From Paraburkholderia phytofirmans OLGA172 (GTDB lineage: Bacteria > Pseudomonadota > Gammaproteobacteria > Burkholderiales > Burkholderiaceae): a DNA stretch of 64,000 nucleotides. Under the pieces are notes generated by a model, which was not told where the DNA came from, searched no databases, and saw only the letters and a program-made list of their open reading frames with translations. The translations under genes and the position numbers were made by a program. Shown here one piece after another: positions 39,562-48,941 of this stretch; position 1 is the first letter of the stretch; each line of letters starts with the position of its first letter. The stretch is taken from assembly GCF_001634365.1 (NCBI RefSeq), contig NZ_CP014578.1, positions 2,976,001-3,040,000 on the forward strand, in the 5' to 3' direction.

Positions 39562-39872
39562 AAAAACTCCAAAAAATTAAGAGGTTACAGATTCAAATGA
39601 ATCCGCTATTGTAGCATGTTCCCGTGTATGATTGCGATTGATCCCTTACAGCACTGAAAGACTCCGGGCAGAAGTTCACGAATACTGGTAGCGTAGGCCG
39701 TGTGGACATTTTCGGGGTATTGAAACTCCCTGCCGCCGCGCCAATCTTAGGAATGAACACCCTGCGACTGGCGGCAAGCATCCCGGCCGGCGCCGCACTA
39801 CCCGACGCACAATCTGCTGCACAACCCGCCACACAACCATTACGTAACACGCTTCTGAGGTAAGGAGAGACC
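39562..39872. promoter_or_regulatory. 311-bp divergent region between ndk and the Bax-inhibitor-like gene
   Basis: The ndk -10 box TACAAT is at 39608-39613 on the minus strand. The side facing the membrane protein gene has no clear promoter, only a good AAGGAGAG ribosome-binding site at its end. A 53-codon frame starting GTG 39702 and ending TAA 39863, just before that site, is not supported as a gene. Confidence 0.5.
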
Positions 39873-40571
39873 ATGAACGATCATCCGTATAGCTTTGGCC
39901 GCAATGGCGCGGTCAGCACGGTCGAAACACGCAACCGCGTACTACGGAACACCTACTGGCTGCTCGCGCTGTCCATGATTCCGACAGTGCTCGGCGCCTG
40001 GGTAGGCGTAGCCACCGGTTTCTCGCTGTTCGCCGCCACCAGCCCCGGCATGAGCATGCTGGCGTTCTTCGCGATCGCCTTCGGCTTCATGTTCGCCATC
40101 CAGAAAACCAAAGACAGCGCCATCGGCGTGTTCGTGCTGCTCGGTTTCACGTTCTTCATGGGCCTGATGCTGTCGCGCATCCTGAGCTTCGTGCTCGGTT
40201 TTTCGAACGGCCCGTCGCTGATCATGCTCGCCTTTGGTGGCACTGGTGTGATCTTCGCGTCCATGGCAACGATCGCCACGGTCAGCAAGCGTGACTTCTC
40301 GGGTCTCGGCAAGTGGCTGTTCATGGGCGTGGTCGTGCTGCTGCTGGCTTCGGTCGCGAACGTGTTCCTGCATCTGCCGGCGTTGATGCTGACGGTGTCG
40401 GTGCTGGCAATCGCGATCTTCTCGGCCTACATGCTGTTCGACGTGCAGCGCGTCGTGAACGGCGGTGAAACGAATTACATCACTGCCACCCTCGCGATCT
40501 ACCTGGACCTGTACAACGTGTTCGTCAACCTGCTCGCGCTGCTCGGCATCTTCGGCGGCAACCGCAACTAA
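39873..40571 (+). CDS. Bax inhibitor-1 / YccA family membrane protein
   Basis: A 232-residue protein with about seven membrane segments and the family look: VLRNTYWLLALSMIPTVLGAW at the start, then ILSFVLGFSNGPSLIMLAFGGTGVIF, then DVQRVVNGGETNYITATLAIYLDLYNVF at the end. The final acidic segments include the Asp pair that forms the pH-sensitive calcium-leak gate in BsYetJ. In E. coli YccA is an FtsH substrate and modulator, and hflKC, the other FtsH modulators, are in this window, but that proximity may be chance. AAGGAGAG precedes the ATG. A terminator follows. Confidence 0.9.
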   Translation: MNDHPYSFGRNGAVSTVETRNRVLRNTYWLLALSMIPTVLGAWVGVATGFSLFAATSPGMSMLAFFAIAFGFMFAIQKTKDSAIGVFVLLGFTFFMGLMLSRILSFVLGFSNGPSLIMLAFGGTGVIFASMATIATVSKRDFSGLGKWLFMGVVVLLLASVANVFLHLPALMLTVSVLAIAIFSAYMLFDVQRVVNGGETNYITATLAIYLDLYNVFVNLLALLGIFGGNRN

Positions 40572-40614
40572 GTCTGATGCAAGGCGCGGCGCCAAAACGC
40601 CGGCCTTGAAGAAA

Positions 40615-40648
40615 AAGCCCATGGCGAGCAATCGTCATGGGCTTCTTT
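40615..40648 (+). terminator. Terminator after the Bax-inhibitor-like gene
   Basis: A 13-bp stem with one G-T pair, 40615-40627 with 40632-40644, closes the stable tetraloop GCAA, with an A run before it and TTC-rich sequence after. The MBL gene converges from the other side, so it may serve both. Confidence 0.85.
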
Positions 40649-40714
40649 CATTGCATTGCCGGCGTGTCAACAGTGAATCGCCGAGCACGGCGATGCCCGG
40701 TAATCAGAGACGGA

Positions 40715-41488
40715 TCACAAGCTCAGCCAAGGGAAGCCTTCATCCTGGGAAGCGACCACCACTTCGGTCGGCGCCGCACCCAGCACACCCGCCATGGCAG
40801 CCTGCGCCAGTTCCGGCGAGTTGTTCTGCTGGCTCAGATGTGCGGCCACCAGATGCCGCAAGCGCGAGCGGTCGAGCGAGGCGAGGATTTCGGCGGCCGC
40901 CTCGTTGTTCAGATGCCCATGATTGCCGCCGATGCGCGCCTTCAGCGATTGGGGATACCGACTGCCCGCCAGCATCCGCACATCGTGATTGCACTCGAGC
41001 ACCAGCGCGTCGCAGCCGCTCAGCACCGCGCTGATGTGCGGCGTGGAAGTGCCGACGTCGGTCAGCACGCCAAGCCGGCTCGCACCATTGGAGAGCACGT
41101 ATTGCAGCGGCTCGCGGGCGTCGTGAGGAACGGTGTAAGGGAGGATGCTCAGGTCGCCGATCGCCACCGCTTCGTCGCCCCACAGTACTTGCAGGTCGAC
41201 ATCGGCTTCGTCGGCACCTACCGCGCGGGCGGTGCCCCAGCTCATGTACAACGGAATCGACCACTTGCGCGCCAGCGTCAGCGCGCTGCCGATGTGGTCG
41301 CTATGTTCATGTGTAATCAGAATGGCGTCGAGACCCTCGACGCCCGCGCCGAGCCGCGTCAGACGCCGCTCGACTTCCTTGGCCGAAAAGCCGCAATCAA
41401 GCAGAACGCGCGTGGTGGTCGCGCCGCTTTGCGCTTCCACCAGCAAGGCATTGCCTTCACTGCCGCTGCCGAGACTGGCGAAGCGCAC
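40715..41488 (-). CDS. MBL-fold metallo-hydrolase (YycJ/WalJ-like)
   Basis: A 257-residue metallo-beta-lactamase-fold protein. MRFASLGSGSEGNALLVE is the YycJ-type start, and THEHSDHIGSALTL supplies the metal-binding HxHxDH. The end, VVASQDEGFPWLSL, is also family-like. YycJ relatives are exonuclease or phosphodiesterase candidates. Its reaction here is unproven. It lies 7 bp after bamC and is almost certainly co-transcribed with bamC and dapA. Confidence 0.92.
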   Translation of the reverse strand: MRFASLGSGSEGNALLVEAQSGATTTRVLLDCGFSAKEVERRLTRLGAGVEGLDAILITHEHSDHIGSALTLARKWSIPLYMSWGTARAVGADEADVDLQVLWGDEAVAIGDLSILPYTVPHDAREPLQYVLSNGASRLGVLTDVGTSTPHISAVLSGCDALVLECNHDVRMLAGSRYPQSLKARIGGNHGHLNNEAAAEILASLDRSRLRHLVAAHLSQQNNSPELAQAAMAGVLGAAPTEVVVASQDEGFPWLSL

Positions 41489-41495
41489 AGCCCGC

Positions 41496-42635
41496 TTAGT
41501 TCAGTTGTGCGTGCAGCAACGTCACGATGCGCTGCGCGTCGGACGAGTTATCCACCTGCCCGTTCGCATCCACCACCGCTACCTGCGTCACGGTGTCGCC
41601 CTTCGAACGCACATTGACGAGGAATTCCTGACCCGGCTTCTTCGACGAATTGCCACTGTAGAACAGCTTGCCGAAGAGCCCTTCCTTCTTCAGCTCCTGC
41701 ATCGAGTCTGCGTAACGCACGTAGTAAATACCTTTCGCGCGATCGCGGTTGTCGACGGTAAAGTTCGTGCGGTCGAGCGCGAGACCCACGCGCAGCCATG
41801 CGCGGTCGAACGACTCCTGCAGGTCGAGCGTCGATGCGCCTGCACTCTGGTCGATCGTTGCCGGCGCGGTGGCCGGGCGGGCATCGGTCAGGAGTTGCTT
41901 CGACTGCGCTTCGGTCAGGCCGAACTTCTGCATCAGCTTGGTCAGGAACAGTGCTTCCAGAGCCGGATCACGCGGACGCTCTTCCCAACGCGAAGACGTC
42001 TTGTCCTGACCCGTCAGCATTTCTTCCATCGCGCTATGCGTGATCGAAATGTCCGTGGTGTCAGCCGGGCCGCGCGACACGAGCGTGCGGAAGCTGTCAC
42101 GGGTGCCTGACGAGTAGGCGAAGTCGATCACCTTGCCGACCGTGCGGCGGAACCAGTCGTCCGGGATATTGGCGCGGTTTTCAGCCCAGTCGGTGGTCAT
42201 GATGCCGGTAGCCGGTGCATCGGTTTTCAGGGCGAAACCGTTCTCCTGCCAGAACTCCTGCAACTGCGGCCACAGTTGTTCCGGCGTGCGGCCGTCGACT
42301 ACCAGCCAGCGACGATCGCCGTCACGCTCGATGTGCATGCCCAGCGGGTCTTGCGCATTCGGCTGGCCTTCGGTGGAATTGCCTGCTGCCGTGACCGCGC
42401 GTTGCTGCGCGCCGCCCAGCGCCAGATTGGCCGGCGGCGCCACGTAGCGTTGATCGGTCGGCGTCGTGCTCAGATCGCCCGGAACAGCGAGCGCCGGTGC
42501 GCTGCCCGCGCCCTTGTAGTTGACGCGGTCGGAGGCGAACCAGTCGTTCAGCGTGTCACAGCCGGCGAGCGTTACCAGGGCAAGCGCCAGCGCCGCCATG
42601 CGGGTTGCGTGGAGGGAAAGTGCGGAACGTTTCAT
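41496..42635 (-). CDS. bamC: Outer-membrane assembly lipoprotein BamC
   Basis: BamC is an accessory lipoprotein of the BAM complex. A signal peptide (MKRSALSLHATRMAALALAL) ends in the lipobox LAGC, with cysteine 26. An extended segment follows (VNYKGAGSAPALAVPGDLS), which in E. coli wraps BamD, then two helix-grip domains, GDRRWLVVDGRTPEQLWPQL and ESFDRAWLRVGLALDRTNFTVD. It has 379 residues against 344 in E. coli. dapA lies upstream, as in E. coli, where dapA-bamC is also an operon. Confidence 0.95.
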   Translation of the reverse strand: MKRSALSLHATRMAALALALVTLAGCDTLNDWFASDRVNYKGAGSAPALAVPGDLSTTPTDQRYVAPPANLALGGAQQRAVTAAGNSTEGQPNAQDPLGMHIERDGDRRWLVVDGRTPEQLWPQLQEFWQENGFALKTDAPATGIMTTDWAENRANIPDDWFRRTVGKVIDFAYSSGTRDSFRTLVSRGPADTTDISITHSAMEEMLTGQDKTSSRWEERPRDPALEALFLTKLMQKFGLTEAQSKQLLTDARPATAPATIDQSAGASTLDLQESFDRAWLRVGLALDRTNFTVDNRDRAKGIYYVRYADSMQELKKEGLFGKLFYSGNSSKKPGQEFLVNVRSKGDTVTQVAVVDANGQVDNSSDAQRIVTLLHAQLN

Positions 42636-42764
42636 GAGGTCCTTCGTGATGCTAAAACGCGGTGCCTGGTTCTGTGTGCCGGGAACGTGGGCTGGATCGA
42701 CGTCGGTTAAGGGAGTGCCGGTGACAGGCTTTCGTTGACGCTGGGGGTGCCGGGTCGAGCCCGC

Positions 42765-43679
<915 letters not shown>

Positions 43680-43711
43680 GAAACGCCATGAATTTGATCA
43701 GGTAAACCGCG

Positions 43712-43717
43712 ATTGTA
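43712..43717 (-). promoter_or_regulatory. -10 box for the dapA-bamC-MBL operon
   Basis: TACAAT on the minus strand, 33 bases before the dapA ATG. No convincing -35 box stands at the right distance, and the region upstream is the 3' end of the methyltransferase gene. Confidence 0.45.
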
Positions 43718-43722
43718 GCGGA

Positions 43723-44334
43723 TTAACCAGCCAACTCGTAACAAGGCGGAAGTCCCGCCTCTGCGCGCTCGGCTGAGCGATCCGCCTCCATAATTGCGCA
43801 TATCCGCTGGACGTAAGCCGGGCGCGGCTGCGCGAGAAATCCGTCTTGAAATGCGACCACACGAAGGTGGCCGCGCACCACGTCGAGCAGCTCGCCGGGC
43901 GCGAGCAAAAACGCCGGATTAGACGGTTTGCCGACGCTTTCGTTGCCTTGCGCGAAGGTCTCGTAAACCAGTACGCCGCCGGGCGCGAGCGAGCGCAATA
44001 GCTGCGGAAACAGCGGCCGGTGCAGGTAATTCGTCACCACGATCGCAGCAAATTCTGCGTCGGCGGGCAAGGGCCATGCGGCGCCTTCGATGTCAGCCGC
44101 AAGCGTAGTAATGAGCGGCTCGTCGCGCATGAAGTCTAGCGCGGCCGCATCGCGGTCGAGCGCGGTCACCGGATGACCCCGCGACGCAAAGAACCGGGCG
44201 TGCCGCCCTGCGCCCGACGCGACGTCGAGCACCGCGCCGCCCGCCGCGACCAGATGCGCCCATTGGCGCACCCAGCGCGACGGTTCGCCGATTCCGTGCG
44301 AGGAACCGTCCGGCAAGGCAACGGGAGTGCTCAT
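43723..44334 (-). CDS. Class I SAM-dependent methyltransferase
   Basis: A 203-residue methyltransferase with motif I VLDVASGAGRHARFFASRGH, the acidic second-strand residue in VTALDRDAAALDFM, and motif IV FAAIVVTNYLHRPLFPQLL. The order and the VYETFAQGNESVGKPSNPAFLLAPGELL segment resemble TehB-like methyltransferases. The substrate is unknown. It follows trpS with a 17-bp gap and is probably in its operon. Confidence 0.88.
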   Translation of the reverse strand: MSTPVALPDGSSHGIGEPSRWVRQWAHLVAAGGAVLDVASGAGRHARFFASRGHPVTALDRDAAALDFMRDEPLITTLAADIEGAAWPLPADAEFAAIVVTNYLHRPLFPQLLRSLAPGGVLVYETFAQGNESVGKPSNPAFLLAPGELLDVVRGHLRVVAFQDGFLAQPRPAYVQRICAIMEADRSAERAEAGLPPCYELAG

Positions 44335-44351
44335 CGCGTCAGCGCAGACGA

Positions 44352-45554
44352 TCAGTTGTATGACAGGCCCATCGCCTCGCGGACTTCACGCATCGTTTCC
44401 GTGGCGTACTTGCGGGCTTTGTCGCAGCCGTCGGCGACGATCGCGCGCAACAGCGACGGATCGTCCATGTACTTCTGCGCGCGCTCGAGCATCGGCTGCT
44501 GCTCGCGCAGAATGCCTTCGATCACCGGCTGCTTGCACTCGAGGCAACCGATCCCCGCCGTTCGGCAGCCCTTCTGCACCCACTCGTGCGTGGCTTCGTC
44601 CGTGTAGACCTGGTGCAGCTGCCACACCGGGCACTTGTCCGGATCGCCCGGATCGGTGCGGCGCACGCGGGCCGGATCGGTCGGCATGGTGCGGACCTTC
44701 TTCGTGATCGTTTCCGCATCTTCGCGCAGGCCGATCGTGTTGCCGTACGACTTCGACATCTTCTGGCCGTCCAGACCCGGCATGCGCGACGCTTCCGTCA
44801 GCATGGCCTGCGGTTCGACCAGAATGATCTTGCGCGAACCTTCGAGGTAGCCGAACAGACGCTCGCGATCGCTCATCGACAGGCTCTGCGATTCCTGCAA
44901 CATCGCCCGCGCCTGTTCGAGCGCTTCGTCGTCGCCTTCCTGCTGATAGGCGTTGCGCAGCTCGTGATAAAGCTTGGCGCGCTTGCCGCCCAGCTTCTTC
45001 GCGGCTTCGTTCGCCTTCTCTTCGAAGCCCGGTTCGCGGCCGTACAGGTAGTTGAAGCGGCGCGCGATTTCACGGGTCATTTCGACGTGCGGCACCTGGT
45101 CTTCGCCAACCGGCACGAGCGAGCCGCGGTACAGCAGAATGTCCGCCGCCATCAGCACCGGATAGCCGAGGAAGCCGTAGGTGGACAGATCCTTGTCCTT
45201 CAGCTTCTCCTGCTGCTCCTTGTAGGTCGGCACGCGTTCGAGCCAGCCGAGCGGCGTGCTCATGCCGAGCAGCAACGCCAGTTCCGCATGCTCGGGCACC
45301 TTGCTCTGGATGAAGAGCGTAGCCTGCGCCGGATCGATGCCCGAAGCGAGCCAGTCGATCAGCACGTCCCACACGTTCTTTTCGATCACTTCGGGTGTTT
45401 CGTAGTGCGTCGTCAGCGCGTGCCAATCGACCACGCAAAAGAAACACGGGTATTCGGACTGCAGCCGCACCCAGTTTTTCAGCACGCCGTGATAGTGGCC
45501 GAGGTGCAGCGACCCGGTGGGCCGCATGCCGGAGAAGATACGGTCTGGGAACAT
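44352..45554 (-). CDS. trpS: Tryptophanyl-tRNA synthetase
   Basis: TrpS charges tRNA-Trp; it is a class I synthetase with the HIGH-type motif SGMRPTGSLHLGHYHG near the start and KMSKS in GLDGQKMSKSYGN. It has 400 residues against 334 in E. coli. The surplus is mainly an inserted helical, charged segment of some 60 residues around KANEAAKKLGGKRAKLYHEL to LSMSDRERLFGYLEG, just before the KMSKS region. A C-terminal pair of cysteines (GCLECKQP) is also seen. The M50 protease gene starts 6 bp upstream. Confidence 0.96.
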   Translation of the reverse strand: MFPDRIFSGMRPTGSLHLGHYHGVLKNWVRLQSEYPCFFCVVDWHALTTHYETPEVIEKNVWDVLIDWLASGIDPAQATLFIQSKVPEHAELALLLGMSTPLGWLERVPTYKEQQEKLKDKDLSTYGFLGYPVLMAADILLYRGSLVPVGEDQVPHVEMTREIARRFNYLYGREPGFEEKANEAAKKLGGKRAKLYHELRNAYQQEGDDEALEQARAMLQESQSLSMSDRERLFGYLEGSRKIILVEPQAMLTEASRMPGLDGQKMSKSYGNTIGLREDAETITKKVRTMPTDPARVRRTDPGDPDKCPVWQLHQVYTDEATHEWVQKGCRTAGIGCLECKQPVIEGILREQQPMLERAQKYMDDPSLLRAIVADGCDKARKYATETMREVREAMGLSYN

Positions 45555-45560
45555 GGTTAT

Positions 45561-46223
45561 TTAGAAAAGCGAAACAAGTGGAGTCAGAATGGCGGTAATC
45601 GCACCGTAGCCGAGCGTCACGAGCGGGCTAAGCCAATAGCGCGTGAGCGTGCCCGTCATGACCAGCGCCATCACGATGAAAAAGCCGTACGGCTCGAGGC
45701 GCGACAGCGCGATTGACTGCCGCGGCGGCAACAGCGCCATCAGCACGCGGCCGCCGTCGAGCGGGGGCAGCGGAAACAGGTTGAGCACGCCGAGCACGAG
45801 GTTCACGCCGACGCCGGCGGCCGCCATGCGTGTGAAGAAAGGTTCGTCGACGCCCAGTACCGCGAGCGCGACGCCGATCAGGCCCCACACCAGCGCCTGC
45901 ACGAAATTGCAGGCCGGCCCGGCGGCCGCGACCCACAGGCTGCCCCAACGCGGATCGCGCAGATTGCCGAAAGCGACCGGCACGGGCTTCGCGTACCCGA
46001 ACATGAACGCGCCGCTAGTGGCGAAGTACAACAGCAAGGGAATCGCGATCGTGCCGAGCGGATCGATATGCCGCATCGGATTGATGGAGACGCGGCCGAG
46101 CACGTACGCGGTATTGTCGCCGAGCCAGCGAGCAACGTAGCCGTGCGCGGCTTCATGCAGCGTGATCGCGAAGATCACCGGCAACGCGTAAACCGCAACG
46201 GTCTGTATCAGGGAAGAATCCAT
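45561..46223 (-). CDS. Site-2 protease family (M50) membrane metalloprotease
   Basis: A 220-residue polytopic protein with the zinc motif HEAAH in ITLHEAAHGYVARWLGDN and the third ligand in LFPLPPLDGGRVLMALLPPR. About six membrane segments. It belongs to the short, PDZ-less site-2 protease branch, which usually stands upstream of trpS in this group. The target is unknown. It likely forms an operon with the YciO-type gene, trpS and the methyltransferase gene. Confidence 0.92.
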   Translation of the reverse strand: MDSSLIQTVAVYALPVIFAITLHEAAHGYVARWLGDNTAYVLGRVSINPMRHIDPLGTIAIPLLLYFATSGAFMFGYAKPVPVAFGNLRDPRWGSLWVAAAGPACNFVQALVWGLIGVALAVLGVDEPFFTRMAAAGVGVNLVLGVLNLFPLPPLDGGRVLMALLPPRQSIALSRLEPYGFFIVMALVMTGTLTRYWLSPLVTLGYGAITAILTPLVSLF

Positions 46224-46270
46224 AACTCGCTATTGTAACAACGCGATTGCGTGCGTCTGTCCGCTTTCGC

Positions 46271-46906
46271 TCATGCCGTCTCTTCGAGACCGAATGGCGC
46301 GAGAGAACCGCGCCCTGCCCGCACGAGTACCGGCTCGGCGCCGCTCAAATCGATCACGGTGGACGGCTCGCACACACACGGGCCGCTGTCGATCACCAGG
46401 TCCAACTGCTTCTCGAGCCGCTCGCGGATTTCTTCCGGGTCGTTCAGCGGCTGGGTTTCGCCCGGCATGATCAGCGTGGAGCCGAGCAGCGGCTGGCCGA
46501 GCTCTTCGAGAATCGCCAGCGTGATGACGTGATCCGGCACCCGCAGGCCGATCGTCTTGCGCGACGGGTGCGAGAGGCGCCGAGGCACTTCCTTGGTGGC
46601 CTGCAATACGAAAACATAAGGACCCGGCGTGACCGACTTGATCAGACGGTACTGTCGGTTATCGACCATCGCGAAGTTCGCCAGCTCCGACAGATCGCGC
46701 ACCAGCAGCGACAGCAGGGCCTTCTCGTCGAGCCCGCGAATCCGCCGCAAGCGCTCGACCGCGTCCTTGTCGTCGAGATGGCAGGCCAGCGCGTAGCTGG
46801 AATCCGTCGGCAGCGCGACGACGCCGCCGTCATTGATGATCTGCACGGCCTGCTTGACGAGGCGCGGCTGCGGATTATCCGGGTGAAGCCGAAAGTATTG
46901 GGACAT
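46271..46906 (-). CDS. Threonylcarbamoyl-AMP synthase family protein (YciO/Sua5)
   Basis: A 211-residue YrdC-domain protein. LPTDSSYALACHLDDKDAVERL and LRRIRGLDEKALLSLLVRDL place it in the YciO subgroup rather than among true TsaC proteins, so whether it makes threonylcarbamoyl-AMP for the tRNA t6A modification is open. MSQYFRLHPDNPQPRLVKQA is the standard YciO start. It follows the PHP phosphatase gene after 131 bp, in which I see nothing else. Confidence 0.9.
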   Translation of the reverse strand: MSQYFRLHPDNPQPRLVKQAVQIINDGGVVALPTDSSYALACHLDDKDAVERLRRIRGLDEKALLSLLVRDLSELANFAMVDNRQYRLIKSVTPGPYVFVLQATKEVPRRLSHPSRKTIGLRVPDHVITLAILEELGQPLLGSTLIMPGETQPLNDPEEIRERLEKQLDLVIDSGPCVCEPSTVIDLSGAEPVLVRAGRGSLAPFGLEETA

Positions 46907-47037
46907 TTTGGCTAACAGTGGCTACGGGTGACGGTGCACGAAAACTCGAATGGAAAGTCGGGCGGAGGATCGGGCGAGCGCACGCCCTTCGGACAAGGAC
47001 GTTCGCGCAGATCGTGCCGCCGCGGCACGGCGCGCGA

Positions 47038-47868
47038 TCACAGCCAGCGTTCCCAGACGGGCTTGAGATCGGAAGGTAGCGGCGGCAGCGTGCCGAGATC
47101 GATGCGGCCCTCGCCGGGTGCATGGAAGTCGGAACCCCGTGAGGCTTCAAAGCCGAAGCGGCGCGCGACGTCCGCGTATTCGCGGTACTGATCCGGCGTA
47201 TGGCTACCCGTCACCACCTCGATCGCCTTGCCGCCAAGGTCGATGAATTCAGCGAAAAACGCATCGAATTCGACCGGCGAGTACGCATAGCGACCCGGGT
47301 GCGCGATGATCGCCTCGCCGCCGGCCGCCTGAATCCAGCCGACCGCGTCCGCCAGTTTCGCCCAGCGATGCGACACGTAGCCGGGCTTGCCGTCGCCGAG
47401 ATAGCGGTTGAACACGTCTTGCGTCGAGCTCGCGTAGCCGTTTTCGACCATGAAGCGCGCGAAGTGCGTGCGCGAAATCATGTCCGGGTTCGAGACGTAT
47501 TTCAGGGCGCCTTGGTAGGCGTTGGGAATGCCGAGCGTGGCTAACTGTTCGCCGATTGCTTCGGCGCGCGCCGCGCGGCCGTTGCGGGTGCGCGCGAGGC
47601 CATCGATCAACGTAGCGCTCGTCGGGTCGACGCCGAGACCGACGATGTGCACCGTGCGCGAAGCCCATGTCACCGAGATCTCCACGCCGCTGACGTAGCC
47701 CATGCCGAGCGCCTCTGCGGTGCTGCGCGCTTCGTGCTGGCCGCCCAGTTCGTCGTGATCGGTCAACGCCCACAGCGTCACGCCGCCCGCATGCGCACGG
47801 CGCGCAACATCGGCCGGCGCGAACTGGCCGTCAGAAACGGTGGAATGACAGTGGAGGTCAGCGTTCAT
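47038..47868 (-). CDS. PHP-domain 3',5'-nucleoside bisphosphate phosphatase (RnmAM/YciV type)
   Basis: A 276-residue PHP-fold phosphatase starting MNADLHCHSTVSDGQFAP, with metal ligands in DLHCHS, ALTDHDELGG, SRTHFARFM, IAHPGRY and GSDFHAPGE. The E. coli relative YciV (RnmAM) removes the 3' phosphate of pAp-type nucleotides and trims 5' ends of RNA. The ATG at 47868 sits at the conserved start; an in-frame GTG 8 codons earlier is the alternative. In many gammaproteobacteria this gene also neighbours yciO and trpS, as here. Confidence 0.93.
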   Translation of the reverse strand: MNADLHCHSTVSDGQFAPADVARRAHAGGVTLWALTDHDELGGQHEARSTAEALGMGYVSGVEISVTWASRTVHIVGLGVDPTSATLIDGLARTRNGRAARAEAIGEQLATLGIPNAYQGALKYVSNPDMISRTHFARFMVENGYASSTQDVFNRYLGDGKPGYVSHRWAKLADAVGWIQAAGGEAIIAHPGRYAYSPVEFDAFFAEFIDLGGKAIEVVTGSHTPDQYREYADVARRFGFEASRGSDFHAPGEGRIDLGTLPPLPSDLKPVWERWL

Positions 47869-47971
47869 CTTTGTCTTGAGAAGGTTCTGCACTCATTTTA
47901 CTGCAACGCAGTAAGTGCCCGCAGAGCTATCTCGCGATAGCGGACCTTGCATCGAAACCTTTTTGCAAGGT

Positions 47972-48856
47972 TCAGGCGCAAAAGCCCTCGATCAGCGCGG
48001 CCACCTGCTCCGGCTGGTCGTGATGCACCATGTGCCCCGCTTCGTCGATGATTTTCTCACGCCAGTTCGGAAAAGCCTGGAAACGCGCCTTGAATTCGTC
48101 GAGCGGAATCTCGCGGGCGATGTGGGCGAGCGTGGGCGAGTTAGCAGCCTCGACGTGCAGCACTTTGGCGGTGACCTTGCGCCACACGGCCATCACTTCG
48201 TCGAGGCGGTACAGCGTCGGCCCGCGCCGTTTGTGCGCCGGATCGGCGAGTAGCATGAAGCGCCCTTCTCCGTCCGGCCTGGACCAATGCTGTGCGAGGA
48301 ACTGCGCGCGCTGCGGAGCGAGTCGCGGATTGGTCTTGATCAGGCGTCCCGCGACGTCGTCCAGCGAAGCGTAGCGCCTCAACTGCGGCGGCTCACGCAA
48401 CTCGTCGAGCCAAGTGCGCAAACGCTTGGGCGCTTGCGCCGAGTGCGCCGGCGCGAGACCGAAGCCTTCCAGATCGACCACGCGCCGCACCCGCTCCGGC
48501 CGCACGCCCGCATACAGGCAGACGATGTTCGCGCCCATGCTGTGGCCGACCAGATTGACTTCGCCGGCCGGTGCGTAGTGGTCAAGCAGCGCGTCGAGAT
48601 CGGCGAGGTAGTCGTGCATCCAGTAGTCGCCGCCGCCGTGCTCGGCGACCGGCCAGTCCGACAGGCCAAAGCCGCGCACGTCGGGGGCAATCACCTGCCA
48701 ATCGCCGCCCAATGCGTCGACGACGAACTGGAACGACGCCGCCACGTCCATCCAGCCGTGCAGCATGAACAGCATCGGCGCGTCCGGATTGCCCCAGCGC
48801 CGCACGTGCAGACGGATGCCGCGCACGGCGATGAATTCAGACCTGGAGGTATTCAT
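47972..48856 (-). CDS. Alpha/beta-fold hydrolase
   Basis: A 294-residue hydrolase. FMLHGWMDVAASFQFVVDAL forms the oxyanion region, GHSMGANI the nucleophile elbow (serine), and DEAGHMVHHDQPEQVA supplies the late histidine. An internal lid region runs from about 150 to 220. Start at ATG 48856 gives MNTSRSEFIAVRGIRLHVRR; an upstream start would add 31 residues and make it touch the next gene. The substrate is unknown. Confidence 0.9.
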   Translation of the reverse strand: MNTSRSEFIAVRGIRLHVRRWGNPDAPMLFMLHGWMDVAASFQFVVDALGGDWQVIAPDVRGFGLSDWPVAEHGGGDYWMHDYLADLDALLDHYAPAGEVNLVGHSMGANIVCLYAGVRPERVRRVVDLEGFGLAPAHSAQAPKRLRTWLDELREPPQLRRYASLDDVAGRLIKTNPRLAPQRAQFLAQHWSRPDGEGRFMLLADPAHKRRGPTLYRLDEVMAVWRKVTAKVLHVEAANSPTLAHIAREIPLDEFKARFQAFPNWREKIIDEAGHMVHHDQPEQVAALIEGFCA

Positions 48857-48941
48857 GAACGGCGCCGCCCAAAAAAGAATGGTCGTTCGATTATAACGAG
48901 ATAGCCGGGCGATGCGTGGGATCTGGCTATGGAAAAAGGCT

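Noticed and set aside
39702..39863. 53-codon frame ending just before the Bax-inhibitor-like gene
   Set aside because: GTG start without a ribosome-binding site and no recognisable protein features. The stop near the next ribosome-binding site is suggestive but not enough.
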